Origin: Siphlonurus alternatus
Lineage: Eukaryota; Arthropoda; Insecta; Ephemeroptera; Siphlonuridae
Assembly: GCA_949825025.1 (NCBI GenBank)
Contig: OX463778.1
Location: 48,384,829 to 48,448,828 of the forward strand
Direction: 5' to 3'
DNA length: 64,000 bases
Both the position numbers and the translations under genes were made by a program. Positions 51,618 through 64,000 of this stretch are shown here, in pieces. The notes under the pieces were generated by a model that was given only the letters and a program-made list of their open reading frames with translations, had not been told where the DNA came from and did no database searches. Within the stretch, counting starts at the first letter, position 1; every line of letters starts with the position of its first letter.

Positions 51618-53298
51618 ACTCAGATAAAAACTGTCACTTGCATATCTGTGCTAGATTTTTATAAACTATTTATTTCTTGAGCCAAAAAGCTGAAACTTAT
51701 ATTCAAATCGTATAATCATGCACAGGATATAAAAATGTCATGAAATTATTTATTCATACTTTATAGTTGACACAATATTTTCTTCACTTCTTCACTATTT
51801 ATTAAGTTTTTTTTTTATCCCATGAAGTTTTTTGCTTCTAATAAAAAAAGAAGCTATATAAAAAATACACTTAATAAAAAGAGAAGAAAATGTATCATTT
51901 TTATATAAAACCACTACTAAGTTAAGTCTGCACAGGGACAAAGACAAATTACATCACAATATGCCTTTAGCAAAACACCAACAATGTATATATTTTAAAC
52001 TATACGCTAACATATTTTGATTTTTTTATATATATATAAATAAGAAACAAAGGAAATTTTTTATACCAAAATAATTTATAGTTAAAAGGCGTGGCAGTTT
52101 TTTTTATATAATAATAATATTATACTCTAGTAAAGGTAAATACCTAAGAGACTTGAAAAGGATATGAAGTAACACACTTCATTATATATAGTAGAATGGT
52201 GAGATAAATATTTAGGAGGATAACGTGTGAGCGGTCAAAGTGAAAATATAATCCCTCCAAACGTATAAGGTGAATAATATAAAGTCAGAGATAGCAAGAG
52301 AAAGGCTAAAGTTAATGCCACCTTAGTGGTATCTACTTGTGGCCAGTAGCAACACCAACCCCTTTTCAAAGTTACAACACTCAAATATATTTATATTATG
52401 TTATAAATTAATAAATATTATTTTAAACTATTGACAATTTTATATATACTGCAGTATAAAATAAAATATCAAGTTTTTTTATGAATTTAAAAATAGCTGG
52501 AAAATATCCAAAGAAAACAAAAATAAAAAGTATATTATATGTTTATAGTTATACTATGCTATAATAAGATGGAATATTTTCTTTGCATGCTATATATAGC
52601 ATAATAATATTGCTATGCTGCGCGCTTTTGCTTTGACTTTGTATCTTTGCTTTTTACTATTTTGCCTGAAGCAAATTGCAAGAACTTTTGTTGAGTGTCA
52701 TATACATGCACCGCATCTGACTGTAAGTACCACCAAGGCTATAATGTTGACTATGGTATGTAGATGAAACTTGGAGATAACATGGTACTCTGTACAGTAT
52801 TATTGTTGTTATGTACAATACACAGCAATTTAAATGCCATCTTCTCAACAGTAAACGATGTTTAAAAACTACATTTTATATTTATTTATATAATGTAATG
52901 TATTTGAAAACATATAGACGATGTAACGAGCATGATGGTTGTATATTTTTATTTTAATTTTCTATATTACGTGAGTTTCATTTCTGTGGCTATACTTAGG
53001 GGGTCGAAGAGCAGCAAAGATGGCGACCGCACTTTGACACAGCCATCTTAAGGTTTTTCTAGTTACCGATCACTATATTACATACAATGGCAGCATGCTT
53101 GCAAAAGGACGTGACTTAAATTTCTTCTCATGGATTTTAGTCAATGCACTGACTGAATGGGTTTTTTCAAGAGGTAATTGATGCTATAATTGTTGTCGCT
53201 ACGGTGACGTTCCTGGCTGAAGTTTTTACGTTTTCTTACTTCAAGTAAGCTGCTGTAATATACTCTTGGTCATTGCCGCAAATAACCCACTCACCTTT

Positions 53299-53306
53299 TC
53301 CTAGAT
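53299..53306 (+). repeat. Left 8-bp target-site duplication (TCCTAGAT)
   Basis: TCCTAGAT lies directly before the element at 53307-53524 and is repeated exactly at 53525-53532, after its right end. Confidence 0.85.
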
Positions 53307-53524
53307 CAACGTTCCTTTATACAGGTTAAGCCACCGATTGGACCAATGTTAAAGGGCTAAGCCAATCACGTTCAAGTATTTTTGGCCACATCGTGCCGCG
53401 AAACTTTGAATGCGCCCATCATGCAATGCTATTTTTGAAATTTCGCGGTACAATGTGGCCTGAAAATTTAACGAAATTGACGCACGAAATGCGTGCGTGT
53501 CTTAACCTGTATAAAGAAACCTTG
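53307..53524. mobile_element. MITE with 24-bp TIRs and exact 8-bp TSD
   Basis: The left end CAACGTTCCTTTATACAGGT (continuing TAAG) is matched by the right end, whose inverse reads CAAGGTTTCTTTATACAGGT then TAAG: two mismatches in 24 bp. An exact 8-bp duplication TCCTAGAT flanks it. Eight-bp duplications and CA ends fit the hAT or P superfamilies. Inside, ggccacatcgtgccgcgaaa faces a matching tttcgcggtacaatgtggcc, giving a second inner palindrome. The 218 bp are non-coding. This is the best-delimited element in the window. Confidence 0.93.
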
Positions 53525-53532
53525 TCCTAGAT
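53525..53532 (+). repeat. Right 8-bp target-site duplication (TCCTAGAT)
   Basis: An exact second copy of the sequence at 53299-53306. Confidence 0.85.
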
Positions 53533-53878
53533 AAGAGAAATTAAGGTTTAACCCTCGCTGTTATAATTAAGGATTCATGAAATGAGCCGTATATGATAAC
53601 CAATGAGATTATCTGGACGGGAGAGTACATGAACAAACATAGAAAACAAACTTGTGATATTGTTATTATTACAATTTGCAGAATAATATAAACTTCGTAA
53701 GCAAGTTTCTGTGTTATATTGCAGTCACGTTAATTTGATAACCCCTCCAGAATAAGGATTCCTGTATAATGTATTTCAGATTCGAAACTTGTGGTGAAGC
53801 AATAATAATAATATTATATAATACATTAAGATGTGTCATCTAACTTATAATTATTCCTTTGTATTATTATTATTACAG
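53533..53878. other. Spacer between MITE and candidate exon
   Basis: AT-rich with no recognisable gene. Its end (ttattattattacag) forms the acceptor-like run before 53879. Confidence 0.5.
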
Positions 53879-54019
53879 ATTGTTCAAAACAGCTTGTTGC
53901 ACTTCAAGTACGAGTCTGAATTGATGTATGTTGCAATTTATATCGTAATAATATACAGTAATGGATATAATGAGAGAAATCTTTTGATGTATTCTGTGCA
54001 TCTAGCAGGGTTCACATGA
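53879..54019 (+). other. Weak candidate terminal exon
   Basis: A good acceptor-like run (ttcctttgtattattattattacag) ends at 53878. The frame starting at the next base is open for 46 codons to TGA at 54017-54019. The peptide is hydrophobic in its middle and rich in Tyr and Asn. It is not recognised. AT-rich base composition and the absence of a partner exon make chance a real possibility. Confidence 0.15.
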
Positions 54020-55522
54020 ACGTATTAAAACAAAGGAAGCACTTGCGATTATGTCAATACACAAAAGCATCAAACACTTATATGAAATTGTAATTTTCTG
54101 TATGACATTACATAAATTATAAATATTTTAATGTTTATTATTTAGTAAAAAGGCTTCTTTTAATTGAAAAGTGGTATCAAAGAAATGTTAAATTCTTTGC
54201 TTTTATAATTTTGTACTATACAATTTTGAAATTTTATAAAAAAGTCTTTTAAAGGTACTTTTTTATATTTAAAAAAATTAGAATTTATTTTTTTTGTGGA
54301 GTAGGGGAGTGTTGGAATTAAGTTTAAATAATTTAATAAAAAATTCCTATCCCCTTCATCAAGGTGCTTTGCTTGAAGATTTGAAAGTTCACGTTTTATA
54401 TTTTTCACTGGAGTTAAATTAAATGAAAAATAGACAAATAAAATTTCGTGGAATTTGATTACATTTTTATCCTTAAAAGAAACTTTAAAAAATGCCTTAT
54501 TACCCTTATTTTTCTTCCTTGTTAATTTAATATAATAGTTCGCAAAACAAGTTTTCTTGTGAGATCAATAAATTTACACTTACTAAATAAATTATTTAGA
54601 TTTTGCTGGCACGATAAAAGTTTATTTTAACTTTGTTGTGCCACAACCAAATTAAATTTCTCAAAAATAGCAAAATGTGACTTTTTTAAAACATATTTTG
54701 TCATGTAACCACATTTTATGGTTGATGCATTCTGAAGACTCTTCTTAAAGATATTATTGACTATATGTAACGTCTTTAACAAAAAACCGAGAGGTAAATA
54801 ATTTTGAATTAAGTCAATATTTATTCAAGTTGGCTACTCCATACATTCACTTAAAATTTGAGAGCTTGCAAAGCACTCAAAAACATCTAAAAGCCTACTG
54901 ATGTTTTACAATATATGTTTTCAAATGTAAATTTAGTACTCTGTGATGCTATTTTATTTCAATATTTATTTATTTTATAACTAAACTTTATATTGATTTA
55001 TTTTAGAATAAAGTTAACGGTGTTAGTAAATTAACCCTCTTTCAAGTAACATTAAACAACATTAATAATGGCTTTCAGAAACATGATTACGGCCTAGCAA
55101 TATAGTTAAAATCGATTCCATTCCAATCAAAGACGTGATGAATATATTTGTGAATTTTGTAGTAGACCATTTTGACTATTAATTCCCACCTCTTTAAATA
55201 AGAAAAAGTGAAATTCTCGTGTATGGCAGTATATAAAGCTGTTATGGCTAGGATATAAATAAAATGATTTGTATATAAATATTCAGGTATGTATGTATTC
55301 TTATTGTTCGCCAAGCCATTTAATACACAGTAGCCAGCCCCTCTCCCCCCCCCCCCAAAAAAAATAAAAAACAACTACAGAAACGCATTTTTTGTTCTTT
55401 GTGTGGGAGGGATTGACATGAAAAGTGGATTTGGGAAGATGGCCATTGCTTCATGTACTTCCTATAATGTGCGAATTTGGGGGAAGGAGATTTTCACCCT
55501 CTCTCAATGCTAATATTCATAT
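54020..55522. other. Non-coding AT-rich stretch
   Basis: No gene is recognised. A C-run tract lies at about 55340-55357. The minus-strand frames over 54160-54408 and 55087-55374 are AT-driven and not recognised. Confidence 0.55.
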
Positions 55523-55556
55523 AATTGTAATATGGACTTTCAAGTGCTATTATAAT
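55523..55556 (+). repeat. Left copy of a 34-bp direct repeat flanking a MITE
   Basis: AATTGTAATATGGACTTTCA and the following 14 bases recur at 55873-55906 with two mismatches, exactly 350 bp away. The last bases overlap the TAATAGAG end of the enclosed element. Confidence 0.9.
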
Positions 55557-55872
55557 AGAGTATTGACCTCAATTTTTTATTGCAGAAATGGATAGAACGT
55601 GCAAAGTTATGCTACCCTGATTTTTTTCAGATTTTTTAGAGCCCGGGAAGTCTTTTTAAAAAATTATTAAAAGTCCTTTTTGTGACGTCACGCGGCGTTA
55701 AGTCCTATCTTTTTCTTAAGGAGCGGCGTCTCGTGACGTCACAAAAAGAACTTTAAATAATTTTTTAAAAATACTTCCCGGGCTTTAAAAAATCTGAAAA
55801 AAATCAGGGTAGCATAATTTTGCACCCTCTATCCATTTCTGCAATAAAAAAATTGAGGTCAATACTCTATTA
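55553..55872. mobile_element. MITE copy C, divergent member with GTGACGTCAC arms
   Basis: About 150-bp arms fold back on each other. The ends are TAATAGAGTATTGACCTCAA and its inverse. Inner words TTGCAGAAATGGATAGA and TATGCTACCCTGA are shared with copies A and B, so the subterminal family is the same while the ends and centre differ. GTGACGTCAC occurs in both arms (55682-55691 and 55733-55742). About 320 bp, non-coding. Confidence 0.88.
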
Positions 55873-55906
55873 AATTGTAATGTGGACTTTGAAGTGCTAT
55901 TATAAT
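55873..55906 (+). repeat. Right copy of the 34-bp direct repeat
   Basis: It matches 55523-55556 with two differences (ATGG/GTGG and TTTC/TTTG). It is much longer than any normal target-site duplication. Confidence 0.9.

Positions 55907-60271
<4,365 letters not shown>

Positions 60272-60314
<43 letters not shown>
60272..60314 (+). repeat. Poly(A) tract, 43 bp
   Basis: The longest homopolymer in the window. No SINE head or gene body is visible upstream. Confidence 0.93.
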
Positions 60315-60317
<3 letters not shown>

Positions 60318-61430
60318 TTTTTTTCAACACAACAAAAATAAAGGATGCAATACAAATTAAAATAGTTATATGTACTGTACGTAAATTATTTATTGTGAAC
60401 ATGTCTGAACAAGATAAACATGCACACATCTTCATATTTTAATCTACACTTGATTGTAGAGAGAAGGAAAAGTGTACACTAACCAGAGTTTAGTTCTATC
60501 ATATATGATTCCATTATAGAGTGCAATTAATTTCGTGAATTCTTCTTCTAAAGTGACAGAACGCAAAGATTTATTTTGAACATGTTATCCGCATGTTGAC
60601 TCAAAATTTCGTCACTGCAAACTTAAAGATGTTTTTCATAGCGAACGCAACAAAATAGCGTCACTAAAATCCACGAAAATAAACCTCTTTCTTTACTTTA
60701 AAACTACTCTCATTTTAATAATTTAATTCACGTAATAACACAGGTGTGGAAGCTCATACATATATTTTACATACATAACAAAAACTTTTACATTCAAGTC
60801 GCACATATCCTCATTTGAAACCACCTTATATATTTTTTTTTAGTATATGATGGTATTATATTTTACATTATACGACGAGTACTCTAGTTACTATAGCAGA
60901 AGTTCAGTAAAGTTTCATATACAGCAAGCCTTACATGTATGATATTGTGCTTGCATAACATGGCAAATGTATATGTACATATATTTTCTGTTATATAAGT
61001 TATACGTAGTTTGCTACCAGTGTATTACTTACAGTGCATAAACAAACATTGGTAAAGGAGAACTTGTAATAAATAACTTTCAGTTGAGATTACGTAAATA
61101 CTGAGAACGCATTAAAAGAAAAAAATTATTAAATTTGAAGGAAAACAAAGAAATAGTTTTGAAATCGTTTTCGTTTTTCCAAGGTAAGTAAAAAAAAGGG
61201 CAGCTGCATTTAAAAAAAATATATTTGAACATTAAACAATTTCTTTGAGTTTTTTCCTCGCTTGTAATATCCCGTATATATATGCAGAACTCGGTTACAA
61301 TATATTACGTATAAATAAAGCATTAAAACATTCTTACCAGCTGCAGTACAATCTCCCCCATCCCTCTGAGGTTTTATGATATAATATTATAATATTTATA
61401 GAAATATAGACTTTATTATTTTTTACTCAC
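60315..61430. other. Non-coding AT-rich stretch
   Basis: No gene is recognised. A donor-like CAAG|GTAAGT near 61182 follows only a short, AT-rich open frame. Confidence 0.55.
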
Positions 61431-61773
61431 AATGGACAACATACATGATGAAAAAAATTTATTGCAGAAATGAATAGAGGGTACCAAATTAGGATACTCT
61501 GAATTTTTTCAGATTTTTTTGAAACCCAGAACTATTTTTAAATAATTATTGAAAATGCGGCCACGCCCCCTGGAGGCGTCAATAGGCGTCCAGTCTCTAT
61601 CCTTTTTATTAAGAATTCAGGGGTGTCAACTGAAATCACAGGAGTTTCAATAAATTAATATTTAAAAATAGTTCCGAGTCTCAAAAAAATCTGAAAAAAT
61701 TCAGAGTAGCATAATTTGGTACCCTCTATTCATTTCTGCATTAAAATTTTTTCATACATGCATGTTGTCCATT
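61431..61773. mobile_element. MITE copy B, AATGGACAAC ends
   Basis: A 343-bp palindromic element closely similar to copy A at 35179-35510, including the central GGCCACGCCCCCTGGAGGCG and tccagtctctatcctttttatt. Arms carry TTGCAGAAATGAATAGAGGG and ACTCTGAATTTTTTCAG. Non-coding. No clear target-site duplication. Confidence 0.92.
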
Positions 61774-64000
61774 GTCAGAAATGATAAAAGAAAAAAAAAT
61801 GAAGTTTGACTCTAGATTGTTACGTGTAAATATGTTTTAAATGCAATACATAAAATCATGTACACTACATATCACTTCACATCGATAACGTAAAAATTAA
61901 ATTTGAGATGATATGGCAGCTACTTCAAGGGAGAAAATTAAAGCAGAGGAATAGCGCCTTAGAAGAAATATCAAATTAATGAATTGCCTTTTATTTAATG
62001 CAGCTTTTAGTAAAATTAAATATATTAGCTTTACTAAAATATTTTACACTATATAGTGTATAATAAAAAATTATAGCATTTTTTTTATGAACAATTTTTA
62101 TAATTTAGTCAATTAACTCCCCTCTTTTTAAATATTTAAACTAAAATTTCTCTTCTTATATTAATAGTTATAAAATTAATATGATACAGCTATGCACATT
62201 TAGGCTGCAGGATGTTATAGTTGGTGTGCGTAATATGTAGTGTACGATGTCACGTAGCTTCGGTTTAAAACGTAAGCACTCAGTTATAAACCCAAAGTTT
62301 GTCGTCAGTGCCAGGACGTGATGGTGGCCTCTCAGTGTTAATCCTTTAATTAAAATCTCGTTGCTGCTGTGGTGTATGGACAAGTATGCCGAAACTTCCC
62401 ACGTGAAATGTCGCTATATACAGAAACTCGCCACCATGAAGTGGATAAGATTAATATAGAAAGGAAAAAGAAAATACCTTAAGTCCTCATTTGAATAGAA
62501 ACAACTTGTCTTTTATTTATTAAATATAACGTGCACAGTTTTCATTAATTATATTTTGCTATGAATATTTTCTTTATTTTATATATTTTATTTTAAGGTT
62601 TATAAAAAACATAATCATCATCTTTGCGTGTATTTAAATTACAACTTTGCTCTTTTGATATTTTATATTCATGTTGATGTTCTATTTTCTCTACTAGTAA
62701 GGATTATTAGTTTTAGTCGATATTTTTACTAAGAACTTCAAAAAGTGTTCTGTCGTATAATGCTCTATTTTCTTGGCAAAAAACTCCCCCCTCCCTTCTT
62801 TTACCGTCAACTGGTTACGCACTGTTAGGTTCTGCACACAAAATCAACCGACCATGATGTTTCTGTATCCCAAAACGTAAACTTTTTTTAAGGGTTATTA
62901 TTATTTTTTTTTAAATAATTGAAACCAAAAAAGTAGAAGATGACAAATAATGAGAACATAAAAAATTATTTTTGTGTTACATTTATTATAAAAAATAATA
63001 ATGAAAAAAAAAAGAGCAAAACAAACTCACCAAGTTTATTTATTATTTTTATTTTTTTGTTATACTTCTGCCAAAAGGGCTTGAAAATAATTATGTAAAA
63101 GAAACAAAAGAATATAAAATTATTAATAGGGCATTTAATAAACCTTAATGTGAAGTTTTATGGTATATTTTTAACAAGTAAAATTTTATATATTTTATAT
63201 TTTTTTAGAGTAAGAAGTCATCCAATTATAATTTAAATATGATAAATAATCATATTTAAATATGATAAATATTCAAATATTTTTAGAGTTATTTTTTAAT
63301 TACTTAACAGATTTAATGTGATAAATTAAAGATGAGTTTTTGATATCTAAATTGTGTTATCAACATTAATTCTTCATAATGTAGTCATAATGTAATATAC
63401 TCGAGTGTGACTTAACATTTTACTTGCATCGTTGTATGGGATAAGAGTAAGGGTATTAGTGGTAGGCTTGTATACTTAATTTATTTAATAATTTAATACA
63501 AAATTGAGTCATATTTATTTTTTACTTTTGATGTATGCCTAGCTTGATAGAGCTAAGACAGTATGATTGTATGAAAATAAATATTTTTTAATAATGAGTT
63601 ATCTTGACATTTTCATCTAAACTCAGTTTTATAAATATTTTTTAAATAAACGTTTATATATTTAATGCAAGAAATTTTTCAGAGCGCATAATCATTGCTG
63701 CATATTAGAGCCAACAATTAGCACAACTTAAATGCAGCTACTATAATATTGCCTTCTTACTTAAACAATAATAAACACGATTTAAATTTCACATATCATA
63801 AAAACGAATATTGTATGCTTAACTACTGTAAATTGATCCTTACGACGAGTGAGATCTCCACACGTTATTACAGTTGATGAGAGAAACCGCTGAGCTGCTC
63901 TTCTCAAGTGACTGCACACAAATCCATGCATGTAGGTCATGTGTGCACAGTATTTACATAAAGGAAGGTACCTGGAATTGGCTCACTGCTCATAATTACG
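61774..64000. other. Non-coding AT-rich stretch to window end
   Basis: A GC-richer patch at about 62180-62440 contains a 71-codon minus-strand frame with mixed codon use that is not recognised and has no convincing splice sites. TTTAAATATGATAAAT is directly duplicated near 63233 and 63254. A final moderate patch lies at 63840-63960. Confidence 0.55.

Larger units (their letters stand above)
51204..53306. other. Non-coding AT-rich stretch
   Basis: An (AT)n run occupies 51565-51615. A small hairpin TGCTATATATAGCA lies near 52588. A GC-richer segment at about 52990-53300 includes AAGATGGC (53017-53024) facing GCCATCTT (53042-53049). No gene is recognised. Confidence 0.55.

Overview
This is an AT-rich eukaryotic window, most likely from an arthropod and probably an insect. 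Nothing in it looks bacterial: there are no operons, no long intact genes, no rRNA, no functional tRNA and no CRISPR. The insect reading rests on three things: a tRNA-derived SINE whose body resembles a core I recall from insect SINEs, a non-LTR retrotransposon end with a (TTCTA)n tail, and several long (CT)n/(GA)n tracts. The species cannot be named. No protein-coding gene can be recognised. The stretch is best read as intergenic DNA or part of one or more giant introns.

What the window does hold is a dense set of palindromic, MITE-like or foldback elements. They lie at 1227-1852 (a nested pair), 13241-13416, 20454-20574, 21944-22024, 26411-26559, 32612-33477, 35179-35510, 36841-36890, 37772-38093, 53307-53524, 55553-55872 and 61431-61773. 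Two families have more than one copy here: the AAGGTG-ended family (1227-1852 and 13241-13416) and the TTGCAGAAATG family (35179-35510, 61431-61773 and, more distantly, 55553-55872). The best preserved is the inner element at 1345-1754. It has arms of about 185 bp with only two mismatches, TTAA on both sides, and it sits inside an older element.

Layout: 1-9000 is AT-rich DNA with short GC-richer islands and the nested foldback. 9000-21100 carries two (CT)n tracts, a small MITE and a retrotransposon end with 41 TAGAA units. 21100-32600 has two hairpin elements and a (GA)n tract. 32600-40400 is the most transposon-rich part, with an 866-bp foldback containing a 21-bp tandem array, three more palindromic units and a SINE. 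40400-53300 is mostly AT-rich with two (CT)n tracts. 53300-64000 holds an 8-bp-TSD MITE, two TTGCAGAAATG-family elements and another (CT)n tract.

GC-richer islands of roughly 150-300 bp recur every few kb. They may be regulatory elements, old transposon remains or exons. Six places have an open frame next to a plausible splice signal and are listed as weak exon candidates. Among them, 46284-46558 on the minus strand encodes a strongly hydrophobic segment, and 41899-42060 has the best-looking acceptor. None is recognised as a known protein, and such signals are expected to some extent by chance in 64 kb.
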